NCBI GenBank assembly: GCA_021789455.1
Contig: JAJYJN010000062.1
Span: forward strand, 1-6,432
Direction of reading: 5' to 3'
DNA from: a bacterium
GTDB lineage: Bacteria > SZUA-79 > Acidulodesulfobacterales > Acidulodesulfobacteraceae
DNA length: 6,432 bases
The number at the start of each line of letters is the position of its first letter. The first letter of the stretch is position 1. The position numbers and the translations under genes were made by a program. Positions 1 to 5,831 of the stretch are shown here, piece by piece. Below the pieces are notes generated by a model. That model ran no database searches. It had not been told where the DNA came from and saw only the letters and a program-made list of their open reading frames with translations.

Positions 1-36
1 AAAATTGCCGGCGGAATAATCGAACATATAAATTGA
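1..36 (+). CDS. C-terminal tail of an upstream gene (possibly lolD)
   Basis: Frame 1 is open from the window edge and reads KIAGGIIEHIN before a TGA at 34-36. The frame-2 stop (17-19) and frame-3 stop (39-41) leave less natural tails. A short basic/hydrophobic ending of the type 'xI-x-G-x-I' is common at the C-terminus of ABC-transporter ATPases. In deltaproteobacterial genomes the lipoprotein-release ATPase gene lolD often lies directly before bamA. The identification is inference from gene order; eleven residues cannot prove it. The gap to bamA is 31 nt, which suggests co-transcription. Confidence 0.4.
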   Translation, partial: KIAGGIIEHIN

Positions 37-61
37 CATAAGGCTTAATATTTGATAGTTT
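33..61 (+). promoter_or_regulatory. Possible sigma70-type promoter before bamA
   Basis: A perfect TTGACA lies at 33-38, overlapping the upstream TGA stop. A 17-nt spacer then leads to a poor -10 candidate, TAGTTT, at 56-61 (3 of 6 matches). Transcription starting about 7 nt downstream would begin near the bamA ATG itself and give an almost leaderless message. The region is AT-rich, so a chance -35 match is quite possible, and the weak -10 keeps confidence low. Confidence 0.22.
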
Positions 62-67
62 ATTAAA

Positions 68-2815
68 ATGAAATTTTTAAAATCGATATTTTTCGGAATT
101 ATTATATCCGGCGTTTTAATTTTAAATGCGGCTAACGTTTACGCCGCTTTAAACAACAGGAACGTATGGACAGGATTTTTCCATCAGAAAGGTTCGCCGT
201 CTTCCGTTTCTATAAAAAAATCTTTTTCGGCGGCTTTTAAAAATTATCTGGATTCAGGAAAGCCTTATTTTGTTTTTGCATATACTTTGCTTCAAAAACC
301 CCCGTATTTCAATTTCGATAAAAAAATAAATCTAGTCCGGATAAAAAAGCTCGGTTTGGCTTATCATTCCAATTATATAATTACAGGAAGCATTTCTAGG
401 CTCGGTTCAAATTTTACGGTTCACGCAATGCTCATAGACGTTGCAGACGTCTATAAATCCAAGACGCTTAACTATTCCGGCGCAGGCGAAGCTTCCCTTA
501 AAAAAGAATTAAACGAATTTTCTTATAAAGTCGGCGGTTTTATATACGGGCGAATCGCAAAGAAAATTGCGGGCAGGCAAAATCCTTCATTCGAGAAAAA
601 GATTTACGCTGTCAGGGTAAAAGGAAACATAAGAGTCGGAGCCGGATTTATAATGAACCGCATTAAAATAAAAAGCGGCGGCTATTATTCGATAAGCAAA
701 ATAAATGAAAGCATTAAAGAACTTTACAAAACCGGTTATTTTAAAAATATTCTGGTCGATATCGCTTCCTCCGGCGGACGGCTTATAGTTACTTTTATAG
801 TTTCCGAAAGACCTTATATTAAATCGATTAAATATACCGGAAACGGTTCCGTATCCGTTAAAAAAATTAAAAAAGTCATCAATCTTAAAATTAACAAACC
901 TTACAGTTCTTACGAAATAGACAAGGCTGTTAAAATATTAAAATTTATATATTCGGCGGAGGGCTATTATAACGCAAAGATAAAAGTAAAAAAGAAATCT
1001 TTTCCGGGAAATTATGTAGGAATACATTTTATTATCAGCGAAAATTCACCGGTAATGGTAAGGAAAGTCGAATTCAGCGGAAATACGTCGTTTACCTCCG
1101 GCAAGCTCGAATCCGTAATGGGTATTAAAACGGTAAATCTTCTTACTTGGATAACCGGAGCGGGAAAATTCAAAAAAGCAAAACTGAACTCCCAGATTAT
1201 TAAACTGTTGAGTTTTTATTATAACCACGGTTACATAAACGTAAGCGTCAAGAAGCCCGAGTTTATATTTTCTAAAAATAAAAAATACGTTACAGTAATA
1301 ATAAGAATCGTCGAAGGTCCTCAATACAGGATTTCCGAAGTAAACCTTGTTATAAAAGGAGTAAAAGCGGGTTCTAAGGAATATAAGGAAGCGCATAAGC
1401 TTATAATTACCAAAGTAGGTTCTATTTTTAACAGGAAAAATATAGAAAAAGAAATTTTAAGCATAACAAAATATTTTACGGATAGGGGATATGCGTTTGC
1501 AAACGTCGAACCGTCGATTAAGATTAAACGCAAAACCAGTTCCGTTATGTTATCCTTAATAGTCCACAAGGGTAAAATCGCAAAGTTCGGAAAAATTACC
1601 ATTACCGGAAACGATATTACTTACAGTTATGTTATATTAAGAGCGCTCGTTATATATCCCGGAGAAAAATATAATCCGAAACTCATAAAAATATCCAGGC
1701 AGAACTTAAAAAACCTGATGTATTTTAAGCATGTTACGATAACTACCGAAAAAGTTCCCGGAAAAAGCATATTAAACGTTAAAGTTCATGTTAAAGAGCA
1801 GAACACGGGAAAATTTACCATAGGAGGCGGTTACAGTTCGGCTACGTCTTTTATGGCTATATCGTCTATTTCCGAATCTAACCTCTTCGGAACGGGAATT
1901 TCCGCATCCTTCAACGTTCAGGCGGGCGGCCCTTATCAGTCGTACAGTATTAATATACTTCAGCCCTATCTTACATATATTTTTGCTAGGCCGTTATCGC
2001 TTAACTTGTCTTTATACGATACTTTTAATTCCCTGTATTACGAGTTCGCCTACCGTTCCGTCGGCGGTTCCGTAACTTTAGGATACCCTCTGTACGGCAA
2101 CGTATTGACGGAATATTTCAGATACCTTATAGAACAGGACAATTCGGTAATAATACCCGGTCTGGCGAATATACTGCCGCAGGGGAAAGTTACGACCAGC
2201 GAAGTTTCTTTGACGACGGTTTATAATACTTTAAACAATCCTATCGTTCCTACGGCCGGGGATATGGACAGTTTCAGAATCAGCTATGCCGGGCCGCCTA
2301 TAGGGGGGAACGACGATTTCGTTAAATACGTAGCGCAGGCTAACCATTATATTCCGCTGTGGTGGGGAACGTCTTTTATGCAGGGAGCGCAACTGGGTTA
2401 TATAACGGGAACAAACTCGTCTTACCCGCTTCCTATTTATCAGAGGTTTTTCGTCGGCGGCATAATGAACAATTATCCTCTTCTGGGATTTATGTACGAT
2501 TCGGTAGGTCCTTCGGAAAACGGCAATATAATAGGCGGAACGAAAATGTTTACCGTTCAGGCAAAATATTTTATACCTATACTTAAAAGAATGAAATTTT
2601 ACGGATTTGTATGGTGGAATGCCGGTAACGCATGGCTGCAGGGAGATTCAGTGTTTCCGATAAGTCTTGTTCAGGCGGCAGGTATAGGTTTTAACTGGTA
2701 TTCCCCGTTCGGGCCGATTACCATTACTTACGGCAAGATACTCGGAACTGCTATAAACGGAAATAATCCGACGAGAATACAGTTCAGTCTCGGCGAGGGC
2801 ATGCCCGGAATTTAA
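68..2815 (+). CDS. bamA: BamA, outer-membrane beta-barrel assembly factor (Omp85)
   Basis: This is the central insertase of the BAM complex, which folds beta-barrel proteins into the outer membrane. Residues 1-26 form a signal peptide (MKFLK, hydrophobic core, cleavage near VYA-A). Residues ~28-172 are an extra alpha/beta domain containing TGSISRLG (106-113) and a following 'LIDV' segment. It resembles TolB-N/FlgO-like domains seen on deltaproteobacterial BamA and absent from E. coli BamA, and it explains 915 aa against about 810. Five POTRA domains follow at about 178-249, 250-328, 329-418, 419-502 and 503-580, each showing the beta-alpha-alpha-beta-beta pattern. The Omp85/D15 barrel spans ~583-915. 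The loop-6 motif is LLGF (805-808) instead of VRGF, and its usual acidic partners are K833 and N851. The protein ends GEGMPGI, not in an aromatic residue. No Shine-Dalgarno precedes the ATG, but the signal peptide fixes this start. The family call is secure; whether the barrel changes matter is unknown. Confidence 0.96.
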   Translation: MKFLKSIFFGIIISGVLILNAANVYAALNNRNVWTGFFHQKGSPSSVSIKKSFSAAFKNYLDSGKPYFVFAYTLLQKPPYFNFDKKINLVRIKKLGLAYHSNYIITGSISRLGSNFTVHAMLIDVADVYKSKTLNYSGAGEASLKKELNEFSYKVGGFIYGRIAKKIAGRQNPSFEKKIYAVRVKGNIRVGAGFIMNRIKIKSGGYYSISKINESIKELYKTGYFKNILVDIASSGGRLIVTFIVSERPYIKSIKYTGNGSVSVKKIKKVINLKINKPYSSYEIDKAVKILKFIYSAEGYYNAKIKVKKKSFPGNYVGIHFIISENSPVMVRKVEFSGNTSFTSGKLESVMGIKTVNLLTWITGAGKFKKAKLNSQIIKLLSFYYNHGYINVSVKKPEFIFSKNKKYVTVIIRIVEGPQYRISEVNLVIKGVKAGSKEYKEAHKLIITKVGSIFNRKNIEKEILSITKYFTDRGYAFANVEPSIKIKRKTSSVMLSLIVHKGKIAKFGKITITGNDITYSYVILRALVIYPGEKYNPKLIKISRQNLKNLMYFKHVTITTEKVPGKSILNVKVHVKEQNTGKFTIGGGYSSATSFMAISSISESNLFGTGISASFNVQAGGPYQSYSINILQPYLTYIFARPLSLNLSLYDTFNSLYYEFAYRSVGGSVTLGYPLYGNVLTEYFRYLIEQDNSVIIPGLANILPQGKVTTSEVSLTTVYNTLNNPIVPTAGDMDSFRISYAGPPIGGNDDFVKYVAQANHYIPLWWGTSFMQGAQLGYITGTNSSYPLPIYQRFFVGGIMNNYPLLGFMYDSVGPSENGNIIGGTKMFTVQAKYFIPILKRMKFYGFVWWNAGNAWLQGDSVFPISLVQAAGIGFNWYSPFGPITITYGKILGTAINGNNPTRIQFSLGEGMPGI

Positions 2816-2843
2816 GTTATAAAGATTCAATTAAATAAAAAAT

Positions 2844-2849
2844 AAGGAG
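2844..2849 (+). promoter_or_regulatory. Ribosome binding site of ompH/skp
   Basis: AAGGAG lies 8 nt before the ATG at 2858, in the 42-nt bamA-ompH gap. It is the best-placed Shine-Dalgarno in the window and contrasts with bamA, lpxD and lpxA, which show none. High translation of this chaperone relative to its neighbours would be expected (inference). Confidence 0.85.
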
Positions 2850-2857
2850 ATTTATTT

Positions 2858-3385
2858 ATGAAAAAGACTATTTTAAATTTAAGCCTTGCTGTTTTTTTAA
2901 TGTCGGCGGCAACTATGTTCTTTGGCTCCGTAAAAGCAAACGCAGCCGGTTCAAGTATTGCCGTAGTTAATATGCAGAAAGTAATTTCGACGTCGAACCA
3001 GGGGAAAGCGGCGCAGAGCCAATTAAAGGCTTTGGTTTCCAAATATGACGCAAGACTGCTTGCGATGAGAAAAAAAATAGCCTCTGTTCAGGCTGATTTG
3101 AAAAATAACGGCTCTATTATGTCGGCAGGGGAAAAAGCTAAAAAAACTAAAGAATTCGAAACGGATATATCCAATTTTACCGCGGAAGAAAAACGCATTC
3201 AAGGCGTTATGTCTCAAAAAAGATTCGAATTATTAAAAGGAATAGTAGATAAAGCTACGTCCATTATTAACGCTATCGCGAAAAAAGACGGGTATATTCT
3301 GGTTATAGACAGGCCCAGCGTCGTTTACAGGTCGGCTTCTATAGATATAACCGGCGAAGTTCTAAATGAAATGAATTCGAAATAA
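2858..3385 (+). CDS. skp: OmpH/Skp-family periplasmic chaperone
   Basis: This is a trimeric 'jellyfish' holdase that keeps unfolded outer-membrane proteins soluble in the periplasm on their way to BamA. Residues 1-29 are a signal peptide (MKKT, hydrophobic core, cleavage after KANA). The mature start IAVVNMQKVIS (33-43) is the beta strand and helix cap typical of the OmpH family. Residues ~48-140 form long, lysine- and glutamate-rich amphipathic helices, the coiled-coil arms. The end 'GYILVIDRPSVVY' plus 'IDITGEVL' is the conserved C-terminal part of the trimer body. The 175-aa length is normal for the family. It follows bamA by 42 nt with a strong ribosome binding site, and bamA-skp-lpxD is a widely conserved order. 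The sequence is divergent from E. coli Skp, as is usual, but pattern and context agree. Confidence 0.93.
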   Translation: MKKTILNLSLAVFLMSAATMFFGSVKANAAGSSIAVVNMQKVISTSNQGKAAQSQLKALVSKYDARLLAMRKKIASVQADLKNNGSIMSAGEKAKKTKEFETDISNFTAEEKRIQGVMSQKRFELLKGIVDKATSIINAIAKKDGYILVIDRPSVVYRSASIDITGEVLNEMNSK

Positions 3386-3408
3386 ATAAAATATAGTCCT
3401 TTATTTAT
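3382..3408 (+). repeat. AT-only inverted repeat enclosing the lpxD start
   Basis: ATAAATAAA (3382-3390) and TTTATTTAT (3400-3408) are perfect 9-bp complements with a 9-nt loop. The 5' arm contains the ompH stop codon and the 3' arm contains the first two bases of the lpxD ATG. The gap (3386-3406) has no Shine-Dalgarno. An all-AT stem is weak, and such pairs arise easily by chance in this composition, so a role in masking the lpxD start is only a possibility. Confidence 0.3.
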
Positions 3409-4447
3409 GCTTTTAAAAGACCTTATTTCAAAGCTGTCGCTTACGGTTATAGGAGGGCCGGGTTCGGAAAATATAGAAATTTCCGGCATAGGTTCCCTGC
3501 AATCTGCCGGAGGCGGCGAAATATCTTTTATTACCGGCGCAAAATATGCAAAACAGCTTGAAAAAACAAACGCTTGCGCCGTAATAATGGATTACGATTC
3601 ATTGAGAACCATACTGCCTTCCAATTTAAAATTCATAATATTAGATTCTAAAAATCCGTATCTGTCGTTTGCGGAGGCGACGCAGATTTTTAAAGATGCT
3701 TCCCTTGAAAAAAACTGCGGGTACGGCGATTTTGACGGCGGTTATTTTATAGGGAAAACTTCCGTTAAAGGAAAAAATACGGTAATTTTTCCGGGCGCTT
3801 TTATCGGAGAAGGGTGTTCTATAGGCGATAACTGCAGGATTATGCCGAATGCGGTTATAGGAAATAACGTAATTATAGGAAATAACGTAATTATATATCC
3901 TAACGCAACCGTTTACGATAATTCTAAAATAGGCAACGGCTGCATAATACATGCGGGCTCGGTTATCGGCAGCGACGGTTTCGGGTATGCCAGGGGCAAA
4001 GCCGGTTATGTTAAAATTATTCATACCGGATACGCAGAGCTTGAAGATAACGTCGAAATAGGCGCTAACGTTACTATAGACAGGGGCGCGGTGGATTTTA
4101 CGAAAATAGGTTCCGGAACTAAAATAGACAATATGGTTCAGATAGCCCATAACGTAATAATCGGTAAAAACTGCGTAATTGCCGCACAGACTGGAATAGC
4201 CGGCAGTTCCGAAATAGGCGATAACGTGACTATGGGCGGCCAGGTAGGCATAGCCGGACATATTTCCGTAGGAAATAACGTTATGATAGCTGCACAGTCC
4301 GGAGTATCCGGCAATGTAAAAGACGGCGAGATAATATCCGGGTCGCCGGCTTTTTCTATTAAAGAATGGCGCAATTCGGTAGTGCTTTTTAAGAAACTTC
4401 CGGAATTATTTAAAAAGATAAAGGAAATTTCAAAAACGAAGGATTGA
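3407..4447 (+). CDS. lpxD: LpxD, UDP-3-O-(3-hydroxyacyl)glucosamine N-acyltransferase
   Basis: This is the third step of lipid A synthesis: it transfers a 3-hydroxyacyl chain from ACP to the 2-amino group of UDP-3-O-acylglucosamine in the cytoplasm, as a homotrimer. Residues 1-~100 are the LpxD-specific uridine-binding domain, with [16 protein letters not shown] and the NPYLSFA segment. Residues ~105-320 are a left-handed parallel beta-helix of hexapeptide repeats ([IV]-G-x-x-x-x). The signature SDGFGYA matches E. coli [17 protein letters not shown] carries the expected catalytic histidine, H248 here (equivalent to E. coli H239). A C-terminal helix follows (~323-346). The 346-aa length is normal. 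The stop codon TGA (4445-4447) lies inside the fabZ leader, so the two genes are tightly packed. The start has no visible Shine-Dalgarno, but the N-terminus aligns with the family. Confidence 0.97.
   Translation: MLLKDLISKLSLTVIGGPGSENIEISGIGSLQSAGGGEISFITGAKYAKQLEKTNACAVIMDYDSLRTILPSNLKFIILDSKNPYLSFAEATQIFKDASLEKNCGYGDFDGGYFIGKTSVKGKNTVIFPGAFIGEGCSIGDNCRIMPNAVIGNNVIIGNNVIIYPNATVYDNSKIGNGCIIHAGSVIGSDGFGYARGKAGYVKIIHTGYAELEDNVEIGANVTIDRGAVDFTKIGSGTKIDNMVQIAHNVIIGKNCVIAAQTGIAGSSEIGDNVTMGGQVGIAGHISVGNNVMIAAQSGVSGNVKDGEIISGSPAFSIKEWRNSVVLFKKLPELFKKIKEISKTKD
3855..3895 (+). repeat. 18-bp tandem repeat encoding two identical hexapeptide rungs in lpxD
   Basis: TTATAGGAAATAACGTAA at 3855-3872 is repeated exactly at 3873-3890, and TTATA continues to 3895. 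Eighteen bases equal one hexapeptide rung, so the protein has IGNNVI twice in succession. The DNA identity includes all synonymous positions. Counting rungs back from the GFGYA landmark gives the same number as recalled E. coli LpxD, so this does not look like an added rung. Local gene conversion or slippage with compensating loss would fit. Confidence 0.75.
4439..4443 (+). promoter_or_regulatory. Ribosome binding site deciding the fabZ start
   Basis: AAGGA lies 9 nt before the ATG at 4453 and within the last codons of lpxD. A TTG at 4444 in the same frame would leave no room for ribosome binding, so the ATG is preferred. Confidence 0.65.
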
Positions 4448-4452
4448 CGAAA

Positions 4453-4935
4453 ATGGAAAAAAAAGAAGAAAGGAATGACGTTTTAAAGGAGGGCGGAATT
4501 ATCGGCATAGGAGAAATTTTGAATCTTCTTCCGCACAGGTATCCTTTTCTTATGATAGATAAAGTCGTATCCTTAGAAAAAGGCAAATCTATTACGGCAG
4601 TTAAAAATACTACTATAAACGAACCATTTTTTCAGGGCCATTTTCCGGGTTATCCGGTTATGCCCGGCGTGCTTATCTTAGAGGCGCTTGCGCAGGCAGG
4701 CGGCATTCTGGCTTATAAAACAGAGGAAAACGACGATTTGCGGGATAAATTAACTTACTTTATGGGAATAGACAAAGCAAGATTTAGAAAACCGATTTTA
4801 CCGGGTTATTCCGTATTTCTCAAAGTAGAGCTGATAAAAAGAAAACAGTTCGTATGGGTTTTTTCCGGCAGGGCGGAGGTTGAAGGCAATCTCTGCGCCG
4901 AAGCCGAACTTATGGCGACTTTTATACCAAAATAA
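4453..4935 (+). CDS. fabZ: FabZ, 3-hydroxyacyl-ACP dehydratase
   Basis: This cytosolic hot-dog-fold enzyme dehydrates (3R)-hydroxyacyl-ACP to trans-2-enoyl-ACP in fatty-acid elongation. Its substrate is the same pool used by LpxA and LpxD, so it sets the balance between phospholipid and lipid A. The family hallmark LLPHRYPFLMIDKV is present near residues 24-37. The active-site segment GHFPGYPVMPGVLILEALAQ starts at G62. H63 and E77, 14 residues apart, match the family's catalytic His/Glu pair. With the ATG at 4453 the protein is 160 aa, about 10 longer than usual because of a charged leader (MEKKEERND). An AAAGGAGG inside that leader (4485-4492) is discussed as a finding. The start lies 5 nt after the lpxD stop. 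It is followed directly by the tandem palindrome array. Confidence 0.97.
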   Translation: MEKKEERNDVLKEGGIIGIGEILNLLPHRYPFLMIDKVVSLEKGKSITAVKNTTINEPFFQGHFPGYPVMPGVLILEALAQAGGILAYKTEENDDLRDKLTYFMGIDKARFRKPILPGYSVFLKVELIKRKQFVWVFSGRAEVEGNLCAEAELMATFIPK

Positions 4936-4936
4936 T

Positions 4937-4965
4937 GTAGCGCCGGAATTCAATTCGGGTACTAC
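4937..4965 (+). repeat. Array unit 1 hairpin
   Basis: This is a 29-nt imperfect palindrome centred on C4951. Arms 4937-4950 and 4952-4965 pair as GTAG/CTAC at the base and GCC/GGT in the middle (one G-T wobble). A C/A mismatch and a G/G mismatch interrupt the stem, and GAATT/AATTC pairs at the top. It begins one base after the fabZ stop. Confidence 0.85.
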
Positions 4966-4977
4966 CACAAAATGGAA

Positions 4978-5004
4978 CGGCGGCAGAATTCAATTCTGTC
5001 CCCG
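4978..5004 (+). repeat. Array unit 2 hairpin
   Basis: This is a 27-nt palindrome centred on C4991. The left arm CGGCGGCA pairs with the right arm TGTCCCCG, with one C/C mismatch and one G-T wobble, followed by the GAATT/AATTC core. The outer-arm sequence is unrelated to those of units 1 and 3, although the core and tail are shared. Confidence 0.85.
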
Positions 5005-5019
5005 ACACAAAATGGAAAC

Positions 5020-5044
5020 AGTGCCGGAATTCAATTCGGGCACT
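5020..5044 (+). repeat. Array unit 3 hairpin
   Basis: This is a 25-nt palindrome centred on C5032. AGTGCC/GGCACT pairs perfectly, followed by one G/G mismatch and the GAATT/AATTC core. It has the fewest outer-arm defects of the three units. Its tail (5047-5058) ends two bases before the lpxA ATG, so the structure would lie where a ribosome must bind to start lpxA. Confidence 0.88.
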
Positions 5045-5060
5045 ACCACAAAATGGAAAC

Positions 5061-5831
5061 ATGATAGATAAAACTGCAATAATTTATCCAGGAGCCGAAA
5101 TAGACGATTCAACCGACGTCGGTCCTTACAGTATTATAAAAGGCGGAGTAAAAATCGGGAAAAACAACCTGATTGCTTCCCATGTAGTTATTGAAGGAAA
5201 TACGCGGATAGGCGACGGAAATAAAATATTTCAATTCGCCTCTATAGGTTCCGTACCGCAGGACCTTAAATATAAAGGGGAAGATACTAAGCTTATTATA
5301 GGCGATAATAATATAATCAGGGAATACGTCACTATGAATCCGGGCACGGTTACGGGAAACGGCATTACCGCCGTAGGCGATTCCAACCTCTTTATGATGC
5401 ACGTGCATATCGCCCATGACTGCATTATAGGAAACAGAAATATTTTTGCTAATAACGCGACTCTGGCGGGACATATAGAAATTCAGGATTACGTTATACT
5501 CGGCGGCCTATGCGCAATACATCAGTTTGTTCGCATAGGCGAATCTGCTCTAATTGCAGGCGGTTCAATGGTAGTCCAGGATATTCCGCCTTATCTCGTC
5601 GCATCGGGAGACAGGGCAAAAATTTACGGCATTAACAGAATAGGTCTTGAAAGAAGGGGCTTTACCAAAGAAGAAATAGAAAAAATAAAAAATGCATATA
5701 AGATTTTATATAGGTCTAAAGTTACCGTTAAAATAGCCGTAGAAAAAATAGAGAAAGAAATAGGCATGACCGACAAAATCGAAAAGTTCACGTCGTTTAT
5801 CGCAAGCTCTAAAAGAGGCATTACAAGGTAA
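5061..5831 (+). CDS. lpxA: LpxA, UDP-N-acetylglucosamine 3-O-acyltransferase
   Basis: This catalyses the first step of lipid A synthesis, transferring a (3R)-hydroxyacyl chain from ACP to the 3-OH of UDP-GlcNAc, as a cytosolic homotrimer. Residues 1-~185 are a left-handed beta-helix of hexapeptide repeats, and ~186-256 are the C-terminal helical domain (GLERRGFTKEEI, NAYKILYRS). HIAHD carries H116 and H119, where H119 is the catalytic base equivalent to E. coli H125. LAGH (H138) and AIHQF (H154) match H144 and H160. G167 occupies the place of E. coli G173, the acyl-length ruler. Length (256 aa) is close to the E. coli 262. The start MIDKTAIIYPGA aligns with E. coli MIDKSAFVHPTA. No other ATG, GTG or TTG is available in frame upstream before a TAG at 4938. 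There is no Shine-Dalgarno: the palindrome array abuts the start. Confidence 0.98.
   Translation: MIDKTAIIYPGAEIDDSTDVGPYSIIKGGVKIGKNNLIASHVVIEGNTRIGDGNKIFQFASIGSVPQDLKYKGEDTKLIIGDNNIIREYVTMNPGTVTGNGITAVGDSNLFMMHVHIAHDCIIGNRNIFANNATLAGHIEIQDYVILGGLCAIHQFVRIGESALIAGGSMVVQDIPPYLVASGDRAKIYGINRIGLERRGFTKEEIEKIKNAYKILYRSKVTVKIAVEKIEKEIGMTDKIEKFTSFIASSKRGITR

Larger units (their letters stand above)
4937..5060 (+). repeat. Array of three ~41-bp palindromic units filling the fabZ-lpxA gap
   Basis: Three tandem units have centres at 4951, 4991 and 5032. Each has the palindromic core GAATTCAATTC, outer arms that differ between units but remain mostly complementary, and an identical 12-base tail CACAAAATGGAA at 4966-4977, 5006-5017 and 5047-5058 (spacing 40 and 41). 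The array begins 1 nt after the fabZ stop and ends at the base before the lpxA ATG. It is more GC-rich than the genes around it. Structure-preserving variation suggests selection for, or origin as, hairpins. It resembles REP-type intergenic palindromes mobilised by Y1 (RAYT) transposases, but no transposase is present in the window and the class is inference. Confidence 0.9.

Noticed and set aside
3855..3895. Extra beta-helix rung in LpxD
   Set aside because: Counting rungs back from GFGYA gives the same number as recalled E. coli LpxD, so the duplication does not lengthen the helix.
3641..4261. 206-codon open frame on the minus strand within lpxD
   Set aside because: It lies wholly opposite the periodic hexapeptide coding region, which suppresses stops on the other strand. 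It shows no signal, motif or ribosome site.
4444..4446. TTG start for fabZ overlapping the lpxD stop
   Set aside because: AAGGA ends immediately before it, leaving no spacing. The ATG at 4453 has proper 9-nt spacing.
4937..5060. CRISPR array
   Set aside because: The units are contiguous palindromes with no unique spacers of regular length, only three copies, and variation inside the repeats. No cas genes are visible.
4880..5071. 63-codon reading frame running through the end of fabZ and the repeat array
   Set aside because: It begins out of frame inside fabZ, and its residues simply translate the repeat units (PEFNSGTTTKW twice). No ribosome site is present, so it is not supported as a gene.
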